A stretch of 64,000 bases of DNA, from contig NZ_FXXL01000006.1 of assembly GCF_900184685.1 (NCBI RefSeq), positions 682,001 to 746,000 on the forward strand, read 5' to 3'. The position numbers and the translations under genes are program-made. Source of the stretch: Butyricimonas sp. Marseille-P3923. GTDB lineage: Bacteria > Bacteroidota > Bacteroidia > Bacteroidales > Marinifilaceae. The notes beneath the pieces were generated by a model. That model worked only from the letters and a program-made list of their open reading frames with translations. It searched no databases and was not told the DNA's origin. Positions 28,378-37,461 of the stretch are shown here, in pieces. Every line of letters starts with the position of its first letter. Positions within the stretch are counted from its first letter, which is position 1.

Positions 28378-28969
28378 ACAGTACGCTCACCACGATTACG
28401 CCATAAAAGAACCCGGCATAAATCTGGGCGGGAGTGTGTCGTTTCAAGTACAGCCTTGAAAAAGCCAGAACCCCGGCAATCAGAATCAGAAAAGGCAACA
28501 GGTTTACCACCTCCCCGAAATACTTCGTCCCCAACGTAAAGACAAAAGCACACAAAGCCCCTATCGCGGTCATATGCATACTCATCTTCCAGCGCATCGT
28601 CACGATCATAAACCCGGAAAGCAGAATCACCATAATCAAGTACAACTCCCGCACGATATTGGAAAACGGCAGATTCCGGGACAGATAAAACACCAAAAAA
28701 GCCCCCACGACAGTAGCCAGCACGGGAAACACCCTGTCTTGCTTATGTATTAACCGATAATTACCTATTAACCCAAGCCATTTCAACAACGGAAGGCTCA
28801 ACAACGGCAGCATCGTCACTCCCAGTAAAGTCAACATATAAGACATACGTTGCGTGTAAACCGGAATCCCCGAGAAAATCGTGTCCGAATTAAACGTGAT
28901 AAATAACATATACATCGGCAACAACAACGGGTGAAAAAGTACCGACACACACCATGCAAAAATTCTCAT
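28364..28969 (-). CDS. PAP2-like integral membrane protein, probably non-catalytic or divergent
   Basis: 201 aa with about five to six membrane spans. It resembles the PAP2 phosphatase superfamily: MSMHMTAIGA sits where PSGH would be, and SRLYLKRHTPAQ sits where SRxxxxxHxxxD would be. The Pro-Ser-Gly and the final Asp are missing, so phosphatase activity is doubtful. Found widely in Bacteroidota next to rpoN. Leftward, 14-bp tail-to-tail overlap with the SPOR gene. Confidence 0.7.
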   Translation of the reverse strand: MRIFAWCVSVLFHPLLLPMYMLFITFNSDTIFSGIPVYTQRMSYMLTLLGVTMLPLLSLPLLKWLGLIGNYRLIHKQDRVFPVLATVVGAFLVFYLSRNLPFSNIVRELYLIMVILLSGFMIVTMRWKMSMHMTAIGALCAFVFTLGTKYFGEVVNLLPFLILIAGVLAFSRLYLKRHTPAQIYAGFFYGVIVVSVLFNKG

Positions 28970-28987
28970 ATTAAAAAAACATTCATT

Positions 28988-30478
28988 TTAAACTTCTCGA
29001 CGAAGTCGAGCAACCGGAATATCCAGCAATTGGCGGTACTTGGCGATCGTCCTCCGGGCGATCTGGTATCCCTTGTCTTTCATCATATCCACCAATTCGT
29101 CATCCGTGTACGGCTTACGCTTATCCTCACTTTCTACAATATCCTTAAGCACATTTTTAATTTCCCCTGTACTCACTTCCTCTCCGCTACTCGTCGGCAT
29201 ACTCCCTGAAAAGAACTGTTTCAAAGAATATATACCGAACCATGTCTGTATATATTTTGAATTGGAAACACGCGATATCGTCGAAACATCCAATCCCGTG
29301 ATATCAGCAATATCCCGCAAGATCATCGGTTTCAACTTACTCTCGTCCCCCGTCATGAAAAATTGTTTCTGGAACTGCACGATAGCCGTCATCGTCAGCA
29401 TCAACGTGTTATTCCGCTGCTGCACGGCATCGATAAACGAACGGGCTGAACTCAACTTGTATTTCACGAAAGAAACCACATCTTTTTTCTCCCGTGAATT
29501 GGAATGCTTCTGGTAATCCTCCAGCATATTAACGTAAGACTTATTCAACCGCAACTCGGGAATATCTCCCGTGTTCAAACTAAGTTGTAACTCCCCGTCC
29601 ACGATATCCAGATTAAAATCCGGTATAATCTTTTCCGCACCCGGCACGGACGAATCGGAAATCTGTCCACCCGGTTTCGGGTTCAATTTCAATATCTCGT
29701 CCACCGCCTCTTTCAACTCGGCATCCGAAATCTTCATCCGCTTGGAAATCTTCTCGTAATGCTTCTTGGAAAATTCCTCGAAATAATCCTCTAGAATAAT
29801 ACGGGCATCCACCAACGCGGGGGAAGCCCCTTCCGACAAACGACGTTTCACCTGCAACAACAGACACTCGCGCAAATCCCTCGCCCCTACACCCGGCGGG
29901 TCAAATTGCTGCACGACCTTCAACAGGGATTCGATCTTCGCGTCGTCCACCTCGATACCCGCGCCGAAAGCCAAATCATCCACGATATTCTCCACGTCCC
30001 GGCGCAAATAACCGTCGTCGTCAATATTACCGATAATATACTCGCAAATTTTTCGATCCAGCTCACGCAAATGCTGCGTGCCCAACTGTTGCACCAGATT
30101 CTCGCGGAACGAAATCCCACCCGAAAGCACGAACTCGCGGGCATCATCATCCTTGGATGCATTCGAGGAACTCAGCCTGTAATCCGGAATATCATCATCG
30201 TCACTAATATAATCATCCAAAGAAAATTCATCATCCGCGGAATTATATTCCTCTTCTTCATGCGCATTCTCTTCGTAATCCACCTCATCATCCCCCTCTT
30301 TGAAATCCACCTCCGGTTCCGGCTTCTCTTCTCCCTCTTCCAAAAGAGGATTCGACTCCAACTCCTCCTTTATCCGTTGTTCCAATTGATACGTGGGAAG
30401 CTCAAGCAGCTTTATCAGCTGGATTTGCAACGGATTGATTTTCAACCCCAACTTCTGTTGTAAACTCTGCTTGAGCAT
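28988..30478 (-). CDS. rpoN: RNA polymerase sigma-54 factor
   Basis: Sigma factor for enhancer-dependent transcription. The N-terminal glutamine-rich activator-interacting region (QSLQQKLGLKINPLQIQLIKLLELP) is followed by an acidic stretch (about 40-90), a core-binding domain (about 130-330) and the DNA-binding region with ARRTIAKYR (474-482), the RpoN box. Length is typical. It lies 16 bp after asnS, in the same direction. Confidence 0.97.
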   Translation of the reverse strand: MLKQSLQQKLGLKINPLQIQLIKLLELPTYQLEQRIKEELESNPLLEEGEEKPEPEVDFKEGDDEVDYEENAHEEEEYNSADDEFSLDDYISDDDDIPDYRLSSSNASKDDDAREFVLSGGISFRENLVQQLGTQHLRELDRKICEYIIGNIDDDGYLRRDVENIVDDLAFGAGIEVDDAKIESLLKVVQQFDPPGVGARDLRECLLLQVKRRLSEGASPALVDARIILEDYFEEFSKKHYEKISKRMKISDAELKEAVDEILKLNPKPGGQISDSSVPGAEKIIPDFNLDIVDGELQLSLNTGDIPELRLNKSYVNMLEDYQKHSNSREKKDVVSFVKYKLSSARSFIDAVQQRNNTLMLTMTAIVQFQKQFFMTGDESKLKPMILRDIADITGLDVSTISRVSNSKYIQTWFGIYSLKQFFSGSMPTSSGEEVSTGEIKNVLKDIVESEDKRKPYTDDELVDMMKDKGYQIARRTIAKYRQLLDIPVARLRREV

Positions 30479-30494
30479 CCCTTTATCCTAAAAA

Positions 30495-31940
30495 TTAAAA
30501 TTCAGCATTCTTCGGCGCACGCGGGAACGGGATCACGTCACGGATATTTCCCATTCCGGTCACGAACAGCAACAATCGCTCGAATCCAAGCCCGAAACCA
30601 CTATGCTCCGCCGAACCGAAACGTCTTGTATCCAAATACCACCACATGCTGGACACCGGAATCCCGACTTCCTGCATACGGGTAACCAACTTATCGTAAT
30701 TCTCCTCGCGTTGCGACCCACCGATAATCTCCCCAATCTGCGGGAAAAGCACGTCCATCGCCGCCACGGTCTTGCCGTCCGGGTTTTGCTTCATGTAGAA
30801 AGCCTTGATCTCCTTCGGGTATCCCGTCAAAATCACCGGCTTCTTGAAGTGCTTCTCCACCAGATAGCGCTCGTGCTCACTTTGCAAATCCACGCCCCAG
30901 CCCGTCACCGGATACTGGAACTTACCGTTCTTATTCGGCTTGCTGTTCATCAATATATCGATAGCTTCCGTGTAGGTCACCCGCTCGAAATCATGAGTCA
31001 GCACGAATTGCAACTTCTCTATCAACTCCATGGAACGCTCTTCCGCTTTCTTGTCCTTCTCTTCCTCTTGCAAACGCTTGCTCAAGAATTGCAGGTCATC
31101 CATACAGTTATCCAAAGCGTAACGGATCAAGTATTTCAAGAAATCCTCCGCCAAATCCATGTTATCGTTAATATCATAGAAAGCCACTTCCGGCTCGATC
31201 ATCCAGAACTCCGACAAATGCCGCGTAGTATTGGAATTTTCAGCCCGGAAAGTAGGTCCGAACGTGTAAATACGTCCCAAGGACATAGCCCCCAACTCCC
31301 CTTCCAACTGTCCGCTCACTGTCAAGTTCGTGGCTTTCCCGAAGAAATCCTGCTTAAAATCAACACTCCCGTCTTCCATCAATGGCGGGTTAACCGGATC
31401 AAGCGTTGTTACCCGGAACATCTCTCCCGCCCCCTCGCAATCGGAAGCCGTGATCAACGGCGTATGCAAATAATAAAAACCATGATCGTTAAAATACTTG
31501 TGGATAGCGTAAGCCATCGCGTGGCGGATACGGAACACCGCACCGAAAATATTCGTGCGGAAACGCAAATGCGCCACCTCCCGCAAGAACTCCAAGCTAT
31601 GCTTTTTCGGTTGAATCGGGTACTTATCTGGATCGGCCTCTCCCATCACGATCACCTCCGAAGCCTGAATCTCACGAGCCTGTCCACTTCCGGCACTCTC
31701 CACGAGCAACCCCTTCACGTGAACAGCCGCACCCGTTGTCACCTTCTTCATCACCTCTTCCGGGGTCTTCTCCATGTCAACCACCACCTGTATATTATTT
31801 ATCGTAGAGCCGTCATTCAACGCGATAAAATTCACTTGTTTATTACCGCGTTTGGTTCTTACCCATCCTTTAACCTCAACCTCAATACCGCAATCCGTTG
31901 ATTGCAACAGTTCTTTGACTGACATTCTACTTGTTTTCAT
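30495..31940 (-). CDS. asnS: Asparaginyl-tRNA synthetase
   Basis: Class IIb synthetase charging tRNA-Asn. An N-terminal OB-fold anticodon-binding domain (about 15-115, [24 protein letters not shown]) is followed by the class II core with motif 2 around [21 protein letters not shown] and motif 3 [15 protein letters not shown] near the C-terminus. 481 aa is slightly longer than the usual 465, with a charged insert ([18 protein letters not shown]) before the last third. Own promoter at 31973. Confidence 0.97.
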   Translation of the reverse strand: MKTSRMSVKELLQSTDCGIEVEVKGWVRTKRGNKQVNFIALNDGSTINNIQVVVDMEKTPEEVMKKVTTGAAVHVKGLLVESAGSGQAREIQASEVIVMGEADPDKYPIQPKKHSLEFLREVAHLRFRTNIFGAVFRIRHAMAYAIHKYFNDHGFYYLHTPLITASDCEGAGEMFRVTTLDPVNPPLMEDGSVDFKQDFFGKATNLTVSGQLEGELGAMSLGRIYTFGPTFRAENSNTTRHLSEFWMIEPEVAFYDINDNMDLAEDFLKYLIRYALDNCMDDLQFLSKRLQEEEKDKKAEERSMELIEKLQFVLTHDFERVTYTEAIDILMNSKPNKNGKFQYPVTGWGVDLQSEHERYLVEKHFKKPVILTGYPKEIKAFYMKQNPDGKTVAAMDVLFPQIGEIIGGSQREENYDKLVTRMQEVGIPVSSMWWYLDTRRFGSAEHSGFGLGFERLLLFVTGMGNIRDVIPFPRAPKNAEF

Positions 31941-31972
31941 CTGAAAAACATTTAAATATTAAACTTACACTG

Positions 31973-31980
31973 CAAAAATA
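31973..31980 (-). promoter_or_regulatory. -7 promoter box of asnS-rpoN
   Basis: The reverse strand reads TATTTTTG, matching TAnnTTTG, 33 bases before the asnS ATG. Confidence 0.5.
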
Positions 31981-32124
31981 GTATTTTTTCCACTACGGCA
32001 CAGTCAAAACCCTTAAAAAATAACTTATAGACCCTTTCGGTGCTGTACAAATTGCTTGCCAAACTTAGAATTCTCTCTTAGATTCTTCCATCACAGAACC
32101 CGAAATCTCCCGTTCGCCCCATCA

Positions 32125-33246
32125 CTAGGCTATAAACAAATCACTCAAAATAGCATCCGATATCACCCAACCGGATTCCGTAATCCGGATTTTCCCATCC
32201 CGCTCTACCAAATCGCCGGAGTCCAAATACTTTTGTAACGACATCCCGACTTCCCTCCAAAACTTCCCGAACTTCTTATCCGCATCCAACTTATCTATCC
32301 CCCACATCGTCCGCAAATTCGTCATCACGTACTCGTTATACAAATCAACATCCGTTAATTCCTCTTTTTCAAAAGATAACAATCCATTATTTAAACTCTC
32401 TATATAGGTTTTCAAATTCGCCGTGTTCCATTGTCTGGAATGCAAATCATACGAGTGAGCCGAAGGACCGAAACCGATATAAGGCTTTTGCTGCCAATAG
32501 GACGTGTTATGAATCGAATATCTCCCCTCCCGTGCGAAATTAGATATTTCATAATGCTCGAAACCAATACTTTTCAAACGCTTGCACACCCTGTCATAAC
32601 GACAAGCCATCACCTCCTCATCCTCCGGCTTAAACTTCCCCTGCCTCACCATCACCTCGAAAACAGTATTTGAATCAACACTTAACATGTAAACCGACAA
32701 ATGCTTTACAGGCAAACTATTTACAATATCAACATCATGCATCAACTCCTCGTCCGTCTGTCCGGGCAACCCGATAATTAAATCCACACTGATATTATCA
32801 AACCCCAAAGATGCCGCCAATCGCACCCCCTCGATTGCCTGCCGCCCCGTGTGCGTCCGGTTTATTCGCTTCAAATGAACGTCAGAAAACGACTGTACAC
32901 CAATGCTTAAACGATTAAAACCCATCTCCCGGATACCCGCCAACCGCTCCCTTGTCAAATCCTCCGGGTTCAACTCGATAGTCCGTTCCGCTCCCGGCAA
33001 AATATCATAATGCATTTCCAACGCATCCACTATCCGTTGCAACTCCCCCCGCTCCAGATAGGACGGAGTTCCCCCGCCGAAATAAACCGTACTCACATCC
33101 TTACCCGGCAAATACCCCCGCCGCAACGCTATCTCCCGCTCAATCGCGTCCAGATAAGCCTCTTTCAATTTCAGAGAAGCCACCGAATAAAAACCGCAAT
33201 AAAAACACTTACTCCGGCAAAAAGGCACGTGTACATATATTCCCAT
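32125..33246 (-). CDS. hemW: Radical SAM heme chaperone HemW
   Basis: Radical SAM protein that binds and delivers heme; often misannotated as coproporphyrinogen III oxidase. The cluster-binding motif is CRSKCFYC (C-x3-C-x2-C at residues 10-17). GGGTPSYL and the C-terminal HemN_C-like domain follow. ATG at 33246 is preferred because the longer frame starts with TTG at 33273. True HemN has an extra N-terminal Cys region not seen here. Confidence 0.9.
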   Translation of the reverse strand: MGIYVHVPFCRSKCFYCGFYSVASLKLKEAYLDAIEREIALRRGYLPGKDVSTVYFGGGTPSYLERGELQRIVDALEMHYDILPGAERTIELNPEDLTRERLAGIREMGFNRLSIGVQSFSDVHLKRINRTHTGRQAIEGVRLAASLGFDNISVDLIIGLPGQTDEELMHDVDIVNSLPVKHLSVYMLSVDSNTVFEVMVRQGKFKPEDEEVMACRYDRVCKRLKSIGFEHYEISNFAREGRYSIHNTSYWQQKPYIGFGPSAHSYDLHSRQWNTANLKTYIESLNNGLLSFEKEELTDVDLYNEYVMTNLRTMWGIDKLDADKKFGKFWREVGMSLQKYLDSGDLVERDGKIRITESGWVISDAILSDLFIA

Positions 33247-33324
33247 GACATGAGTTTTACTGTTAATCTGCAAAATAACAACATTTATTCACACGCTCAA
33301 CCATGATCCTGTTAATTTGTTTAC

Positions 33325-33332
33325 TACATTTG
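33325..33332 (+). promoter_or_regulatory. -7 promoter box of the TonB-dependent receptor/DUF4249 operon
   Basis: TACATTTG matches TAnnTTTG, 20 bases before the ATG at 33352. Confidence 0.5.
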
Positions 33333-33351
33333 TAATGTTTCGGAAATACAA

Positions 33352-35604
33352 ATGGTTGCATGTATGGCTAGATGGTTCATTATCCTGTTCACCCTTATCT
33401 CTTTTTCCCTTGACGCGCAAACGCTTGTCATGGGAAAAGTCATCGCGAACTCGGGAGAACCCGTGAGTGGGGTAAATATCTATTGCATGGAGAATAAAAA
33501 CGGCACCACCACCGACTCGCTAGGCTTTTTCCAACTGGAATGCACGATCCCCTGTACCTTGGAATTTTCGCATGTCAACTACAAGAGCGAAACTTACAAA
33601 CTAACGAAAAGCGATGCCCCTTTCGTCGTCACGTTACGAAACAAACAAAACAACCTGAAAGAAGTAGTGGTAAGAGCCGTACCGGCAAGCGGGCGTATCC
33701 TCTCGTCCATAAAAAATATTGAACGGATACCCGCGATACTGGGAGAACAGGACGTTTTGAAATACCTTGCCACGATGCCGGGCATCGTGACCACCAACGC
33801 ACTGAACTCCGGCATTTACGTCCGCGGGGGAAACAGTAACGAGAACGGCTTTTTAATCAACAACATGGTGATAGCCTACCCGGATCACCTTACCGGGGTA
33901 CTTTCCACTTTCGACCCTTACATTCTGGGAAATTCCACCCTTTTCAAAAGCGGCTTCCCCGCCCGCTACAACAGCTTTCTCTCCTCTTATATAAACATGC
34001 GTCCCGATCCGGGCAACAAATACAAACACGAGGAGGAAGTCACCATAGGACTCGTGTCATCCGCTCTTAAAGCCAAAGGACCGATCATAAAGAATCACAC
34101 CTCGTTTGCCGTTTCCGCCCGTACCTCTTATTTGCAGCATATCTCCAAACTCTACAACCGGTCAATGGACAACGAACAAAATCCTAACTATATGCCGGAG
34201 TACTCTTTCAGTGATATTACCGCGAGTATAGATTCACGTCTTTCGGACAAGTGGAAAGCCTCCGCTTTCGGGCTCTTCTCCATCGACCACATGAAAATGA
34301 AGATCAGCGAACACGTGCAATACATATTCGACTGGCACACGTTTTCCGGCAACATCAACGCTTCCTATACCCCCACTTCCAAAGAACAATGGGATTTCCA
34401 ATTCGGTGGTAAAAACACGTACAGCGAGGGCGACGCCTTCGGCAGCATCCCCATGGGCGGCGGCAACCGCCATTACGCTTTACTGGGACAAATTTCCTAC
34501 AACCGTAAACTCTCCGACAAAATAAATATAAACACAGGGAGCAAATTCGAGTATTCGCGTTTTGAAACGGCGAACAAATCAAACGAACGTGAAAACCTTC
34601 TGATAAAAAGTTCCGACAGGGATTTTAATCTATACGAGATTTACATGGATATAAACTACCGGTTAAATCACAACTTCACGTTAAATATCGGGGGCAATTA
34701 CCAGTATTACCACGGGGATACCCGAGCTCACACGTTCTCCCCCCGGGCAAAGATCAGCTATACAAATAACAAAACCACCCTGTGGGCTGACTACGCGAAA
34801 ACGGTGCAGTATCTGAGCCTGTACCCTTATTTCACGGTAAAAACCCCTATCGACATCTGGTACCCGCTGGCAAAAAACACGAAACCCGCGATCTGCCACC
34901 AGTACTCGATCGGCGTAAACCAAGAGATCGGGCAAACTCTTTCTTTTTATGCCGGACTGTTTTACAAAGACATGCGTAACGTGAAAGACTTCGCCTCGGA
35001 TATTCAGACGGAATACTCCGCCTTGACCGACAACCTGATTCAAGGCAAGGGATATGCCAAAGGCATGGAGTTTGACCTCACGTTAAACCACCATGCCCTG
35101 TATGCACGTGCCAACTACACGCTCTCGGAATCCAAACGCAAGTTTGCCGAAATCAACAACGGGCGATCCTTTTTTCCCCCGTATGACGTGAAACACAACG
35201 TCGTACTGAACCTGTCTTATGAAATTTCACCCCGTTTCCTGCTGAACACACTATGGACATTCTCGTCGGGCGTGTACACGACATTCCCGAAAGGGATGGT
35301 CGTGGCACAAAACATCACGGAAATCCAGACAGGGGAAAATCCGGTTCTGATTCCCGTGTACACGGACCGTTATAATTACAAATTACCGGACAACCACAGG
35401 CTGGACGCCAGTCTGGATTACAAATTCAGCGGCAAGAAAACCTTTTACAAATTAAGCATCGGGGCATACAACGTGTACAACCAATCCAACCCCTCGTTTG
35501 TTTATTTTCAAGCGGAAACCACCCGTAACTTAACAAAAATTATCCCGAAATCCAAGGTAATGTTACCATTTATTCCTTATCTTTCACTGCGCATTAATTG
35601 GTAA
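33352..35604 (+). CDS. TonB-dependent outer-membrane receptor with carboxypeptidase-like domain
   Basis: Outer-membrane importer. Signal peptide (about 1-22), an N-terminal carboxypeptidase-regulatory-like domain (about 25-100, GKVIANSGEPVSGVNIY), a plug with GIYVRGGNSNENGFLINNM and a barrel ending in LSLRINW with the aromatic terminus. It is shorter (750 aa) than SusC and has no STN domain. The following DUF4249 lipoprotein is its usual partner, so the pair forms a SusCD-like uptake unit of unknown ligand. A second ATG at codon 5 is possible. Confidence 0.92.
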   Translation: MVACMARWFIILFTLISFSLDAQTLVMGKVIANSGEPVSGVNIYCMENKNGTTTDSLGFFQLECTIPCTLEFSHVNYKSETYKLTKSDAPFVVTLRNKQNNLKEVVVRAVPASGRILSSIKNIERIPAILGEQDVLKYLATMPGIVTTNALNSGIYVRGGNSNENGFLINNMVIAYPDHLTGVLSTFDPYILGNSTLFKSGFPARYNSFLSSYINMRPDPGNKYKHEEEVTIGLVSSALKAKGPIIKNHTSFAVSARTSYLQHISKLYNRSMDNEQNPNYMPEYSFSDITASIDSRLSDKWKASAFGLFSIDHMKMKISEHVQYIFDWHTFSGNINASYTPTSKEQWDFQFGGKNTYSEGDAFGSIPMGGGNRHYALLGQISYNRKLSDKININTGSKFEYSRFETANKSNERENLLIKSSDRDFNLYEIYMDINYRLNHNFTLNIGGNYQYYHGDTRAHTFSPRAKISYTNNKTTLWADYAKTVQYLSLYPYFTVKTPIDIWYPLAKNTKPAICHQYSIGVNQEIGQTLSFYAGLFYKDMRNVKDFASDIQTEYSALTDNLIQGKGYAKGMEFDLTLNHHALYARANYTLSESKRKFAEINNGRSFFPPYDVKHNVVLNLSYEISPRFLLNTLWTFSSGVYTTFPKGMVVAQNITEIQTGENPVLIPVYTDRYNYKLPDNHRLDASLDYKFSGKKTFYKLSIGAYNVYNQSNPSFVYFQAETTRNLTKIIPKSKVMLPFIPYLSLRINW

Positions 35605-35610
35605 AAACGA

Positions 35611-36417
35611 ATGAGGAAAATCATCTCCATATTCATATTGACAGGTCTGTTCTCCTGTATGCCCGAAGAGGAACTCCCGATCAAAGACATGGGAGCCATC
35701 TCCGGATATTTTATCGAATGTTATTGCATTCCCGGAGAACCTTATATTCTAAACGCAGCAAAGATTTTACCTCTTACCGAAATGATTGACCCGGGAGCCG
35801 TCGTCGACTTGGATGTATCTATCAAAGCCGACAGCGTCATTCAACTGGTGCCCGTGCCGGGAGCCCCTTCCTTTCTAGGCAATTACCAACACATGACCCG
35901 CATGGAGAATTACGGGATAGACTCTCTCTTCCTGAGCATCCTTACACCCGAGAACGAACACATTACAGCTAAAACAGCCGTTCCTGAGGCTATTGAAATT
36001 TCTTCTTACACGGTTTCCCAAACAACCAATTCCGTGTCAATTACGTTCCCGACATCCCGGAACCCGAGGCAAAACTACTATATTTTCAGTATGCAAGCCC
36101 GAAAGAGCGATCAGGATGACCCGATATTGAAAAAAGAAACCATCTACATGGATCTGTCCGACCATACCCCGGGAACATCCATCGAAAAAACGATAAAATG
36201 CCCGCAGATAGAGCAAGCCGATGCTGTTTTTATCACGTTGATGCGCATCACCGAGGCATGCTATAATTACCAGATTTCCCTTTACGAGGCGAACAGCGCC
36301 AACCAAGGAAGTATCACCACTCCCGTTCCCCTCGTCGGTAACATACAAGGAGCTTTGGGCATCTTCACGTGCTACACGAAATCCAACAAATACATTCCAA
36401 AAGAGAAATTCAATTAA
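35611..36417 (+). CDS. DUF4249 lipoprotein
   Basis: Lipoprotein of 268 aa with signal MRKIISIFILTGLFSC and the DUF4249 pattern (GAISGYFIECYCIPGEPYILNAAKI, early conserved block; beta-rich throughout). It follows the TonB-dependent receptor after 6 bp and is co-transcribed. DUF4249 proteins are thought to assist such receptors at the outer membrane; the ligand is unknown. Confidence 0.85.
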   Translation: MRKIISIFILTGLFSCMPEEELPIKDMGAISGYFIECYCIPGEPYILNAAKILPLTEMIDPGAVVDLDVSIKADSVIQLVPVPGAPSFLGNYQHMTRMENYGIDSLFLSILTPENEHITAKTAVPEAIEISSYTVSQTTNSVSITFPTSRNPRQNYYIFSMQARKSDQDDPILKKETIYMDLSDHTPGTSIEKTIKCPQIEQADAVFITLMRITEACYNYQISLYEANSANQGSITTPVPLVGNIQGALGIFTCYTKSNKYIPKEKFN

Positions 36418-36485
36418 CGACTGAAGACTTCAGTACCAATAAGACTGATAAACAGTAATAAATCCTACCCGAATACTGTATCATT

Positions 36486-36635
36486 CCCGTATGAATTCCG
36501 GTTCACTCCCATGTAAAACGCTATTAGTTCCCTATTAAAACGCTATTAAAACCCTATACTATAATAGCGTTTTAATAGCTTACTAAAAGCTTAGTAAAAA
36601 CTTTATAACCAGAATTGAACCGGAATTGATACGGG
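36486..36635. repeat. Nested inverted repeat after the DUF4249 gene (MITE-like or terminator)
   Basis: Outer arms CCCGTATGAATTCCGGTTCA (36486-36505) and its complement (36616-36635) match at 19 of 20 positions. Inside, CTATTAAAACGCTATTA (36532-36548) pairs perfectly with 36562-36578, and TTACTAA (36580-36586) pairs with TTAGTAA (36591-36597). The element marks the start of the AT-rich segment. It may terminate the upstream operon or be a small non-autonomous element. Confidence 0.7.
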
Positions 36636-36874
36636 ATTCAAACCGAATTTATATAGTTTTTGGGGAGAACCTCATCCCGTTCTCGACATAAAGTACTTCT
36701 CCGGATTCCCTTCCCGCCCTATGATATTACATCCAAAATTTTCAAAATGTTTGGATTACTCTCTATTCATCATCTGTTGAAAAAATCAAATTTCAACTTG
36801 ACATATTCTAAAATATTTTTCATATTCAACAGAAAAATCACACAACAAAGGGATATATTCAAAGAAATATTATT

Positions 36875-36882
36875 TATCTTTG
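36875..36882 (+). promoter_or_regulatory. -7 promoter box upstream of the cobalamin riboswitch
   Basis: TATCTTTG matches TAnnTTTG and lies about 83 bases before the aptamer. No clear -33 TTTG at the ideal distance. The stretch 36640-36870 shows no convincing gene. Confidence 0.5.
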
Positions 36883-36964
36883 CCAAGAGTTCTTAAAAAT
36901 AAATTGTCATAAAAATATAGCAATTTATTAATATCATAGGAAAGAGGTTCTTTTATCTTAGATA

Positions 36965-37143
36965 AAGATTAAAAGGGAATACCGTGTAATTCGGTAACTG
37001 TTCCCGCAGCTGTAAGTCCTAACTTCAATTTGAAGTTGACTTCCTAGAACTACGTCACTGTTCATTCATGAATGGGAAGACTCTAGGAAAGGATAAGTCA
37101 GAAGACCTGCCTCCAACAATATAGATTTATCTCCTGCGGAGAA
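36965..37143 (+). ncRNA. Cobalamin (B12) riboswitch
   Basis: Sensor RNA for adenosylcobalamin or a related cobamide. Conserved elements appear in order: AAAAGGGAATACCGTG, TTCCCGCAGCTGTAAG, GTCACTG, GGGAAGA, and the B12 box AGTCAGAAGACCTGCC (37096-37111). After it a hairpin TCTCC-TGC-GGAGA (37130-37142) carries CTGCGG, complementary to CCGCAG at 37004-37009, which suggests the loop-loop contact of this riboswitch class. The next gene on this strand is the first CDC-like lipoprotein gene, 319 bases downstream. The downstream hairpin at 37306-37345 could be the switch output. Class and ligand specificity are not proven. Confidence 0.93.
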
Positions 37144-37305
37144 CGGGGTGGTACAATAAGTTTTTATCTTATTGATAAAGCATCAAGATTTCCTAGAAAT
37201 AAAGTTTATATTGTTAAACACAAACGACACTGTCGTATTACCTACCTATATATTAATAAGTTATACTTTATTATGGCTAAATAAAAGTAAGTTTAATAAA
37301 GAAAA

Positions 37306-37345
37306 GACGTTGCCAAACACCCCTCGAAATGGCATAGGCAACGTC
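37306..37345 (+). terminator. Hairpin in the leader between riboswitch and first CDC-like gene
   Basis: GACGTTGCC (37306-37314) pairs with GGCAACGTC (37337-37345) over 22 loop bases, followed by CGCTCTTTCT. The weak T run makes it a possible attenuator or the riboswitch expression platform. Confidence 0.5.
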
Positions 37346-37363
37346 CGCTCTTTCTAAGATAAG

Positions 37364-37382
37364 AAAGGAGGCACGAATGTAA
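37364..37382 (+). other. Strong Shine-Dalgarno followed by a start-stop codon pair
   Basis: AAAGGAGG (37364-37371) precedes, with five-base spacing, ATG directly followed by TAA (37377-37382). Such a strong ribosome site is rare in this genome. It lies 80 bases before the first CDC-like gene and could be a start-stop regulatory element or a relic of a deleted gene. Confidence 0.5.
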
Positions 37383-37461
37383 AAAGAAATACTTAAAGTT
37401 TATTTGTGAAAAACAATCATTATTATAAATAAACAAGTCGTACAATATAAAAACTAATGAT

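Noticed and set aside
30603-31901. 432-codon open frame opposite asnS
   Set aside because: Fully antisense to an unmistakable asnS; the His/Arg/Leu-rich composition is that of a mirrored codon bias.
36660-36896. 78-codon open frame upstream of the riboswitch
   Set aside because: No start context, low complexity, overlaps the promoter box of the riboswitch transcript.
37172-37357. 61-codon open frame in the leader between riboswitch and first CDCL gene
   Set aside because: Starts at TTG, has no ribosome site, and its end runs through the hairpin at 37306-37345. It is AT-rich filler.
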